Source of the DNA: an uncultured Collinsella sp.
GTDB lineage: Bacteria > Actinomycetota > Coriobacteriia > Coriobacteriales > Coriobacteriaceae
Direction of reading: 5' to 3'
Length of the DNA stretch: 6,496 bases
Assembly: GCA_900549135.1 (NCBI GenBank)
Contig: URNI01000103.1
Span: 1 to 6,496 of the forward strand
The notes below the pieces were generated by a model. It was not told where the DNA came from. It did no database searches and saw only the letters and a list, made by a program, of their open reading frames with translations. Of the stretch, positions 1 to 6,496 are shown piece by piece. Numbering within the stretch: the first letter of the stretch is position 1; every line of letters starts with the position of its first letter. Position numbers and translations under genes: made by a program.

Positions 1-2
1 CC

Positions 3-3000
3 CTAGATCACCGTCACGCGGCCTTGGTTGCCGACGATGGCCTTTGCCTCTGCCAGCAGCGGAATCGAGCGTGCATTGACCTTGGCCGGCACCTCAGCAC
101 GCAGCACGCGCCCGTCGACTTGCTCAATAAAGATCTCCACGCGGTCGCCGCCCGGGTTGGTGGTGAGCACCGTGGCCAGGCGCGCCATATTGCCCTGGCT
201 AAAGCGGCTGTTGGGCACCATGACCTCAAAGACCTTGGGCTTGTTTTTCTCCTCGCTAAGCTCCAGCGGCACGATCTCCTGCGCGATGATCTGGTCGCCG
301 CGGTCCGAGCGCTCGAGCTTGCCCTTAATGCGCACAAACGCATCGGACAGCTGCGCGCCGGTCTCGGGATCGACCTCGCCGTACAGATACCCCTCGGCCT
401 CCTTGTAGGTCTTGGGGAACACCACGACCGTGGCCTCGCCTTCCATGTCTTCGAGCTGCACGATGCCCATGGGGTCGCCGTTTTTGGTCACGCGCTTGGA
501 CACGCTCGAGACCATGCCGGCCCACCACAGCGCCTTGCCCTCGGGAATCTCCTGGTTGATGGTGCCGCCCGTGGGGTTTTGCACCTCGTATCCGGTGTCG
601 ATCTGCGAGAACGAGAAGTCGCGCGCCTTGGCTAGCGCATACTCAAACGGGCGCAGCGGGTGGTCCGAGACATAGATGCCCAGAACCTCCTTCTCCTGGC
701 TCAACTTAAGGTGGCGGTCCCATTCCTGGCCATCCGGATCGGGCACGCTCACCTCAAAGCCCGAGCCCTCAACGTCGCCAAACATATCGAAGAACGACGT
801 CTGGCCGCTCGCACGGTCCTTCTGGCGCTTCACCGCGGCATCGATGATGTTCTCGGGGTTGTTCTTATCCACAAAGTGCATCATCTGGCGACGCGGATAC
901 CCCGTGGAGTCGAAGGCACCTGCCTTGATCAGCGATTCGATCACGCGACGGTTGGCCTGGCTCGAGTCCACGCGCTCGACAAAGTCGTGCAGCGTCTTAA
1001 ACGGACCGCCCGCCTCGCGCTCGGCGATAATCGCCTGCGCCACGCCGGTGCCCACGCCGCGGATGCCGGCCAGACCAAAGCGCACGCCCTCCTTGGTAGC
1101 CGTGAACTCGGTACCGGACTCGTTGACATCTGGCGAAAGCACGGGAATGCCGTCGTGACGGCATGCCGAGACGTAGTGCACGATCTTGTCGGTCTTGCCC
1201 GTGTAGGACGTCAGAACGGCCGCCATGTACTCGTGCGGATAGTGCGCCTTGAGCCACGCCGTCTGCATAACCAGAATGGCGTAGCCAGCGGAGTGCGACT
1301 TGTTAAAGGCGTAGGACGCGAACTCAAGAACATCGTCCCAAATCTTCTGGGCGACCTCGCGCGTGTAGTTGTTCTTGATAGCGCCGTTCATCCAGTGGTC
1401 GTAGGTGGTCTCGTCCGAACCATCCTCCCAGTGGAGCACCGTCGACGTGAGCAGCTTAATCTTTTTCTTAGCCACGGGTTTACGGATACGCGAGTCCGAT
1501 TCGCCCTTGGAGAAGCCGCACATCTCGACGGAGATGAGCATAACCTGCTCCTGGTAGACCATGGTGCCGTAGGTTTCGCCCAGAATGTCGTCCAGACGGT
1601 CGTCGTAGGAGACGGCCGGCTCCTTGCCGTTCATACGGTTGATGTAGGACGAAACCATGCCGGCGCCCAGCGGGCCCGGGCGGTACAGAGCGATCAATGC
1701 CACGACGTGCTTGTACTCGGTGGGCTTCATGTTCTTGATCGTGGCCGTCATGCCGGCGGACTCGACCTGGAAGACGCCGGCGGTGTGGCCGGAGCCCATG
1801 AGCTTAAAGATCTCGGGGTCGTCAAAGGGAATCTCTTCCTCTTTGATGTCGATGCCGAAGTTCTTTTTGATGTTTGCCTTGGCCTTGGAGATAACCGTCA
1901 GCGTGCGCAGGCCCAAGAAGTCCATCTTGAGCAGGCCCATGTCGGCAACGGTATGGCCCTCGTACTGGGTAATCTCGACGCCGCCCTTGGTGTCGAGCTT
2001 GGTGGGCACGTGCTCGTTGACGGGGTCACGGCAGATCAAAACGGCGCACGCGTGCACGCCCTCGCCACGGGTGAGGCCCTCGATCGAGAGCGCCGTGTCG
2101 ATGATGCGGCGGGCGTCGTCATCCTTTTTATAGGCCTCGGCAAAGTCGGGGTTAAACAGATCCTCTTTGCCGGGTTGCTTTTCGAGCACCTGCTTGAGCT
2201 TGACCTTGGGGTCGCTCGAGACCATCTTGGACAGGCGCTGGCCCATGTAGACCGGATAGTCCAGCACGCGCGCGGCGTCGTTGATGGCCTGCTTGGCCTT
2301 AATGGTCGAGTAGGTGATGACGTGGGTGACCTTCTCGGGGCCGTAGAGCTGGCGAACGTGCTCCACGACCTCGAGGCGCCGCTCATCGTCGAAGTCCATA
2401 TCGATATCGGGCATCTCGGTACGCTGCGGGGACAGGAACCTCTCGAACATCAAGCCGTTCTCGAGCGGGTCGAACGCGGTGATGTTCATGGCGTAGGCGA
2501 CGATAGCGCCGGCGGCCGAGCCACGGCCGGGGCCGACGCCGATGCCGTTGTCCTTAGCCCATTGCACGTACTCGGCAACGATCAAAAAGTAGGCGGCAAA
2601 GCCCTTGTCACAGATGACCTTGTATTCGTACTCAAAGCGCTCTTTGATGTTGACGCCACCGATCTCGCGCGTGGCCCAGTCGTCGCCATAGTGCTGGCGC
2701 AGGCCCTTCTCGCACTCACGGCGGAACTGGCTCTCGTGCGTCTCACCGGGATCGAGCAACGGAAAGCGCGGCAGGATGATAGAGTCCCAGTCGAGCTCGA
2801 CGTAGCACTTGTCGGCGATCTCGAGCGTGTTGTCGCAGGCCTCGGGGCAATACGGGAACATCGCCCGCATCTCCTCCTCGGTCTTCATGTAAAACTCCGA
2901 GCCGGTCATGCGCATGCGGTTGGGGTCATCGACCTTGGCGTTCATGCCAATGCACATGATGACGTCCTGCACGGGCGCGTCCTCGCGGCGCAGGTAGTGG

Positions 3001-3806
3001 AAATCGTTGGTGGCGATGACCTTGACGCCCACCTGCTTGGCGATGTCGATGAGCGCGCGGTCCATCTGCTCGTCGGTCAGGCCGTTGTCGGTGGTGATGC
3101 CGTGTTCCTGGATCTCGATGTAGAAGTCGCCGGGCTCGAAGGTGTCACGGAAGGTCTCGGCCCACTTGATGGCGCCCTCCATGTCACCGCGGTCGATGTA
3201 CTTGGGGATAATGCCAGCGATGCAGGCGCTCGTGCAGATCATGCCCTTGGCATGGCGGCGCAGGTTGTCGAGCGTCACGCGCGGCTTGTAGTAAAAGCCC
3301 TGCACGGCGGCCTCGGAAACCGTCTGCATCAGGTTGACGTAGCCCTCCTGGTCCTTGGCCAGAAGGATCATGTGGTAGAGCTCGGGCTTGTGGTCGCGAG
3401 CAAGGGTCTCGTCCGGCGTAAAGTAGACCTCGCAGCCAAAGATGGGCTTGATGACCAGGGGCGGCTTGAGCTCGTCGATGTTGCCCTTCTCGTCCCACAT
3501 GGCCATGTCCTTCACATACTGGGCATGCTCGCGCGGGTTTTCCTCGGGATCGGGCTCCACCAGCTCGTCGCGGCGGTCCTTTTCCAGGAAGGCCTTGTCG
3601 TGGCTCCAGGTTTTGTACTCGGGCGTGTTGTGATTGACGGCGTCGCAGGCCAGCGCCAGGTCGGGCACGCCATACATGTAGCCGTGGTCGGTAATGGCCA
3701 CGGCGGGCATGCCAAGTTCAACGGCACGATTGACCATATCCTGGATACGGGTTGCGCCGTCGAGCATGGAGAAAACAGTGTGATTGTGCAGATGGACGAA
3801 TGCCAT
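3..3806 (-). CDS. dnaE: DNA polymerase III alpha subunit (DnaE1-type replicative polymerase)
   Basis: Catalytic subunit of the replicative polymerase, adding dNTPs at the fork in complex with the beta clamp and clamp loader. Domains seen in order: PHP domain (residues 1-275), palm with GPGRGS at 425-430 and PDIDMDF at 466-472, fingers and thumb (about 500-865), tandem helix-hairpin-helix (about 908-965), clamp-binding motif QTSFFDMF (1002-1009), OB fold (about 1093-1180) and a C-terminal tau-binding-type domain (about 1190-1267). The expected catalytic aspartates are present as D469, D471 and D629 (in KMDFLGLRTLT). All nine PHP metal ligands appear present: H7, H9, D16, H41, E126, H145, C195, D268, H270. 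The length of 1267 exceeds the usual 1150-1200, explained by insertions at about 54-118 and 783-806. The ATG at 3806 is the only possible start, because the in-frame stop at 3849-3851 is reached with no other start codon between. The reading frame is intact. DnaE2/ImuC is unlikely given the clamp motif and full domain set. Confidence 0.97.
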   Translation of the reverse strand: MAFVHLHNHTVFSMLDGATRIQDMVNRAVELGMPAVAITDHGYMYGVPDLALACDAVNHNTPEYKTWSHDKAFLEKDRRDELVEPDPEENPREHAQYVKDMAMWDEKGNIDELKPPLVIKPIFGCEVYFTPDETLARDHKPELYHMILLAKDQEGYVNLMQTVSEAAVQGFYYKPRVTLDNLRRHAKGMICTSACIAGIIPKYIDRGDMEGAIKWAETFRDTFEPGDFYIEIQEHGITTDNGLTDEQMDRALIDIAKQVGVKVIATNDFHYLRREDAPVQDVIMCIGMNAKVDDPNRMRMTGSEFYMKTEEEMRAMFPYCPEACDNTLEIADKCYVELDWDSIILPRFPLLDPGETHESQFRRECEKGLRQHYGDDWATREIGGVNIKERFEYEYKVICDKGFAAYFLIVAEYVQWAKDNGIGVGPGRGSAAGAIVAYAMNITAFDPLENGLMFERFLSPQRTEMPDIDMDFDDERRLEVVEHVRQLYGPEKVTHVITYSTIKAKQAINDAARVLDYPVYMGQRLSKMVSSDPKVKLKQVLEKQPGKEDLFNPDFAEAYKKDDDARRIIDTALSIEGLTRGEGVHACAVLICRDPVNEHVPTKLDTKGGVEITQYEGHTVADMGLLKMDFLGLRTLTVISKAKANIKKNFGIDIKEEEIPFDDPEIFKLMGSGHTAGVFQVESAGMTATIKNMKPTEYKHVVALIALYRPGPLGAGMVSSYINRMNGKEPAVSYDDRLDDILGETYGTMVYQEQVMLISVEMCGFSKGESDSRIRKPVAKKKIKLLTSTVLHWEDGSDETTYDHWMNGAIKNNYTREVAQKIWDDVLEFASYAFNKSHSAGYAILVMQTAWLKAHYPHEYMAAVLTSYTGKTDKIVHYVSACRHDGIPVLSPDVNESGTEFTATKEGVRFGLAGIRGVGTGVAQAIIAEREAGGPFKTLHDFVERVDSSQANRRVIESLIKAGAFDSTGYPRRQMMHFVDKNNPENIIDAAVKRQKDRASGQTSFFDMFGDVEGSGFEVSVPDPDGQEWDRHLKLSQEKEVLGIYVSDHPLRPFEYALAKARDFSFSQIDTGYEVQNPTGGTINQEIPEGKALWWAGMVSSVSKRVTKNGDPMGIVQLEDMEGEATVVVFPKTYKEAEGYLYGEVDPETGAQLSDAFVRIKGKLERSDRGDQIIAQEIVPLELSEEKNKPKVFEVMVPNSRFSQGNMARLATVLTTNPGGDRVEIFIEQVDGRVLRAEVPAKVNARSIPLLAEAKAIVGNQGRVTVI

Positions 3807-3814
3807 GTAATGAG

Positions 3815-3818
3815 CTCC
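3815..3818 (-). promoter_or_regulatory. Shine-Dalgarno site of dnaE
   Basis: On the minus strand GGAG lies 8 bases before the dnaE ATG (GGAGCTCATTACATG). The spacing is good, and it supports the ATG at 3804-3806 as the start. Confidence 0.75.
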
Positions 3819-3845
3819 GATGCGGGTTCGTGTTCTGACTGAACG

Positions 3846-3851
3846 ATTTTA
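3846..3851 (-). promoter_or_regulatory. possible -10 element of a dnaE promoter
   Basis: The minus strand reads TAAAAT here, five of six matches to TATAAT, in the most AT-rich stretch of the leader. It would place the transcript start near 3839, giving a leader of roughly 33 bases. No good -35 box stands at the expected distance: at 17 bases the hexamer is CGGGTG, and the best nearby is TTCGGG at 19 bases. The call is therefore weak. It fits dnaE being transcribed independently of addA. Confidence 0.3.
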
Positions 3852-3908
3852 CCCCACGGCACGGACGACACCCGAACCTAGCCCAAACCCACACGGCTCC
3901 TCTTGCAG

Positions 3909-3971
3909 TTGCGGTGAAATAGTTCCCGCTTGGGCCATCTGGGCCGCAATACAGGAACTATTCCACCGCAA
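3909..3971 (-). repeat. nested intergenic palindrome (18-bp stem with inner hairpin)
   Basis: The outer arms are TTGCGGTGAAATAGTTCC (3909-3926) and GGAACTATTCCACCGCAA (3954-3971). They pair at 17 of 18 positions. The one mismatch, A3917 with C3963, becomes a U-G wobble in RNA from the minus strand, so the hairpin is fully paired only in the transcript of the flanking genes. The 27-base loop holds a second hairpin: TTG-GGCC (3930-3936) against GGCC-G-CAA (3942-3949), with one bulged base and a loop of ATCTG. The element starts 13 bases after the addA stop. There is no T-run after the stem on either strand, so it is not a textbook intrinsic terminator. It could be a dispersed REP-like or small MITE-like element, an RNA 3'-end stabiliser or processing site, or a terminator of non-canonical form. 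The structure is certain; the role is not. Confidence 0.8.
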
Positions 3972-3983
3972 GTTATCTGAGGG

Positions 3984-6496
3984 CTAGAGATTGTAGGTGA
4001 CCACTTGAGGTTCGGCGGGTTCAACGAAGAGAGTCGGATCGGCCTGTTCCACGCGGACGAACTTGACGGTCACGGCCTCAAAGCCCGCCTTGTGCAGAAC
4101 ATCAGCGTAGACGCGCGCCTGCAGGGCGTGCTTCTCGAGCAGCTGGTCCGGCGTCTCATCCGGCGTGCCGCCCGTCTTGTAGTCGATGACCAGCGCGCGT
4201 GACGAATCCGCCGGGTTCGTCGCCAAAGCGTCGATGGCGCCTTCGGCATAGGTGCCGTAGCGAGCGATGTCCTCGTCCTCGCAGCCCAGTGAAAAGAACG
4301 GCACCTCGGCGCGAACGCACGGCCACGCGAGCAGGTCGGCACGAACAGCCGACTTGAGCCAGCGGTCCAGGGCAACGTCGAAGCGTTCACGCTGCTCCGG
4401 CGTCAGGCACCACAGGCGAGCCAGGGCGTCGGCACGCTCAGCGGGCAGCGCATCGGCACCCATCTCGATCAGCCACTGGCAGGCGACATGGAACGCCGAG
4501 CCCAGCGCCATGGGGTTGCCGGCGGGCTCAACGGCGGCCACGTCTGCATCCGTCATCTCCGAGCCATCCGACTCCGCATCATCGCCGGCCTCGTCCATGG
4601 GAACACGCGCCTCGGCGGAACGATCTTCCGCCTCGGCATGGAGCGCCGCGGCGATTGACGAGTAGCTATACGAATCACGCATCGGATACGGACAGATGCC
4701 CATGCGCACGCCCACTGCCTGGGGATACACAAGCTCAAACGAATCGGGCTTGGGGTCGGCAGGACCGGGCACAGTTGAGTGCGCAGCATTATCAGCGACA
4801 TCGACATCGCCGCGAACAAGCCTGCCCTCGGCATCCAGCGAAGCGTTAGCCTCAAACGCCTGCTCGCCAAACGAAAAGTCCGCCAGCGAGATGAGCTCGT
4901 AGTCGCCCGGCTTGGAGTTGTCGAACACCAAACGGTCGGCATCGAGCTGCGGTATGCCCAGAGCGTCGGTCGGCAAAATACGGCGCAGCACGTCGTAGGT
5001 CAGATCGGTCTCGACGTCGAAGGTCGGCGCCGTCACCTTGCCACGGCTCACGCCGGCATCCATCGCCAAGATCACCAGCTCGCCCGCGCGCGTCATGGCA
5101 ACGTAGAGCAAGCGGGCCCGTTCCTCGAGCGAAAGCCGCAGGTCGTCGTTACGCAGGTGAGCAAATGCCTCGGCGGGAGAACCCGTCGCACAGACGTCCT
5201 CCATGAGCTCCGGCGGCAACCACAGCGACGTGCCCTTGCCCTTAAACGCGTGTTCAAACTGCTTTTTGACGTCGTCGCCCTTCACAAAGGTACCGTCGGC
5301 AAGCTTAACGCCGTCGAAGCGTGCCGGCAGTGCCACGACCTGCGCTCCGCCCTCGACGCGACCCATCTGTGCCGCACCCGAGGACTTACGCACGCCAAAG
5401 CACTCGGCGACCGCCACGACCGGATATTCCAGACCCTTGGAGGCATGCACCGTCATGATGCGCACCGCGCCGTCGCCTTCCTCGTTGAGGGCACCCGGGG
5501 CTTCCTTGCCCGCCAAGAAGCGGTCGAAGGCAAGCGCGATGGAACGCGGCGAGTTGCCGAACTCGGCCTCAGCCTCAGCCACGGCGTCGAGCGCCTTGAG
5601 CACGTTGGCGGCAATGGCCTTGCCCTCGGGACCACGCTGTCCCAGACGCACAAACCAGCCGGAGGCGTTGACCACGTCGCGCGCGATGGCGGCGAACGAA
5701 TCGCGGCCCACGCGACGAAGCGCATACCGCAGCACCTCGCGGGCGCGCGTCACAAGCGGCAAGTCTTGCAAACCCGGCACGTCGAAATCGCTCATGATGC
5801 CCATGTCGATATTCCGGCGCGAGGTCTCCCCTGTCTCGCTATCGAGCTTGGTCGCCAGCGCCAGGAACTCCTGGGCACCGAGCGCAAACATCGGCGAGGC
5901 CAGCAGCGGCATAAGACCCTGCGCCGTATCGGCCGGATTGGCGAGCGCACAGACCAGGGCACGCACCGTCTGCACCTCGGCTGCCTGGGCAAAGACCGAG
6001 CCGCCTGCGATCACGCAGTCGAGCCCTTGGTCGCGGAAGGCCTGCGCATAGACATCGGCGTTGGTCATGCGGCCCAACAGCAACACCATATCGCCCTGGG
6101 GCTGCCCCGCTTTGACGAGCGCTTGGAACCGCTCCGCAATCGCACGAGCTTTCGCCTGCGTTCGCTCCTGCGTGCTGCCACCGGCAACGAACAGCGCCTG
6201 GCGGCGCGAAGCCTTTGCCTTGAGCTTGTCCTTGCGTTTGTCGCTCGGTTCAAGATCCAAGAACCCCTGCATCAAACCACCGGTGTCGCCGTCAAAGACA
6301 CGCGCCACATAGCGCAGCACCTCGTCGTGGCTGCGGAAGTTGCGCACGAGTTTGACGAGCTCGCCGGCGGGGGCATCGGACGTGGCGACCGTCTCGGACG
6401 CCGTCGTCGAACCCACCTTGCGCTCCTGGCGACGGAATACCTCGACCTCGGCGCCACGGAAGCGGTAGATCGACTGCTGCGCATCGCCCACGGTGC
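3984..6496 (-). CDS. addA: AddA-type ATP-dependent helicase-nuclease subunit (partial, 5' end outside window)
   Basis: UvrD-family (SF1A) helicase with a C-terminal RecB-type nuclease, the AddA half of an AddAB double-strand-break resection enzyme. Residues are counted from the codon at 6491. Motif III starts at the window edge (VGDAQQSIYRFRGA, 1-14). Motif IV is LVRNFRS (48-54), motif V is IMTVHASKGLEYP (345-357) and motif VI is LLYVAMTRA (461-469). The PD-(D/E)XK nuclease at about 660-800 looks intact: H668 in LGSAFH, E729, D754 in GAIDAL, D770 and K772 in VIDYKTG, then Q791 and Y795. Walker A and the DExx box should lie beyond 6496. The GTG at 6489-6491 is not a start, since it codes the Val of motif III and the frame stays open to the edge. 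About 835 residues after motif III suits AddA's usual total near 1200. An acidic linker (617-660) precedes the nuclease. The stop is TAG at 3984-3986. RecB is the main alternative name; AddB, usually adjacent, would be off-window upstream. Confidence 0.85.
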   Translation of the reverse strand, partial: TVGDAQQSIYRFRGAEVEVFRRQERKVGSTTASETVATSDAPAGELVKLVRNFRSHDEVLRYVARVFDGDTGGLMQGFLDLEPSDKRKDKLKAKASRRQALFVAGGSTQERTQAKARAIAERFQALVKAGQPQGDMVLLLGRMTNADVYAQAFRDQGLDCVIAGGSVFAQAAEVQTVRALVCALANPADTAQGLMPLLASPMFALGAQEFLALATKLDSETGETSRRNIDMGIMSDFDVPGLQDLPLVTRAREVLRYALRRVGRDSFAAIARDVVNASGWFVRLGQRGPEGKAIAANVLKALDAVAEAEAEFGNSPRSIALAFDRFLAGKEAPGALNEEGDGAVRIMTVHASKGLEYPVVAVAECFGVRKSSGAAQMGRVEGGAQVVALPARFDGVKLADGTFVKGDDVKKQFEHAFKGKGTSLWLPPELMEDVCATGSPAEAFAHLRNDDLRLSLEERARLLYVAMTRAGELVILAMDAGVSRGKVTAPTFDVETDLTYDVLRRILPTDALGIPQLDADRLVFDNSKPGDYELISLADFSFGEQAFEANASLDAEGRLVRGDVDVADNAAHSTVPGPADPKPDSFELVYPQAVGVRMGICPYPMRDSYSYSSIAAALHAEAEDRSAEARVPMDEAGDDAESDGSEMTDADVAAVEPAGNPMALGSAFHVACQWLIEMGADALPAERADALARLWCLTPEQRERFDVALDRWLKSAVRADLLAWPCVRAEVPFFSLGCEDEDIARYGTYAEGAIDALATNPADSSRALVIDYKTGGTPDETPDQLLEKHALQARVYADVLHKAGFEAVTVKFVRVEQADPTLFVEPAEPQVVTYNL

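Noticed and set aside
660..3842. A 1060-codon open frame on the plus strand, antisense to nearly all of dnaE
   Set aside because: It is in exact codon register with dnaE, so it is open only because dnaE avoids TTA, CTA and TCA. Its translation shows no recognisable motif and is dominated by Val, Leu, His, Gly and Asp, as expected of a shadow of a GC-rich gene.
3824..3878. A second inverted repeat in the dnaE leader (CGAACC at 3873-3878 against GGTTCG at 3825-3830)
   Set aside because: Only six paired bases separated by over 40, which is expected by chance in this composition.
3909..3971. Canonical Rho-independent terminator
   Set aside because: The stem is long and stable, but the minus strand continues CTGCAAGAGG after it and the plus strand GTTATCTGAG. 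Neither has a T-run, and the 27-base loop is longer than usual. Termination by another form remains possible.
5203..6051. A 282-codon plus-strand open frame inside addA
   Set aside because: It is a Ser, Ala, Arg, Pro and Thr-rich translation without motifs, overlapping an unmistakable helicase gene; a chance open frame in GC-rich DNA.
6489..6491. GTG as the start codon of the helicase gene
   Set aside because: It encodes the Val of helicase motif III (VGDAQQSIY). The frame remains open to the window edge, and motifs I and II must lie upstream.
1..6496. tRNA or rRNA genes, CRISPR arrays, insertion sequences, phage genes or defence-island genes
   Set aside because: Two long intact coding frames occupy about 97% of the window. 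The remaining 177-base gap shows no tRNA-like fold, spaced direct repeats or transposase fragment.

Overview
The window is GC-rich bacterial chromosomal DNA holding two long genes, both transcribed from the minus strand. They are separated by one 177-base intergenic gap (3807-3983). The distal gene is a complete replicative DNA polymerase III alpha subunit (dnaE, 1267 codons). The proximal gene is the 3' two-thirds of an AddA/RecB-type helicase-nuclease, which runs off the right edge of the window. No RNA gene, CRISPR array, insertion sequence or prophage gene is visible.

The codon bias, the DnaE1 form with an intact PHP metal site, and the DnaE-specific insertions suggest a high-GC Gram-positive. 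My best guess is a gut Coriobacteriia member such as Collinsella. This rests on overall sequence style and memory of the family, not on a search, so the genus is tentative.

Layout in the direction of transcription, right to left: addA from its helicase motif III to its stop codon (6496 to 3984); a 63-base nested palindrome starting 13 bases after that stop (3971 to 3909); about 100 bases of leader with a possible -10 element and a clear Shine-Dalgarno sequence; then dnaE from its ATG at 3806 to its stop codon at 3-5.

Both proteins act in chromosome maintenance. DnaE copies DNA at the fork together with the beta clamp and the clamp loader. AddA, with its partner AddB (not in the window), resects double-strand breaks, including those from broken forks, to start RecA-dependent repair. 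The hairpin and possible promoter between them suggest separate transcripts or processed ends rather than tight coupling.

This is mainly an ordinary housekeeping region, and I see no sign of a new multi-gene system. The items most worth a second look are the intergenic palindrome, whose single mismatch becomes a G-U pair only in the minus-strand RNA, and two insertions in DnaE: about 60 residues in the PHP domain and about 12 residues at the fingers.
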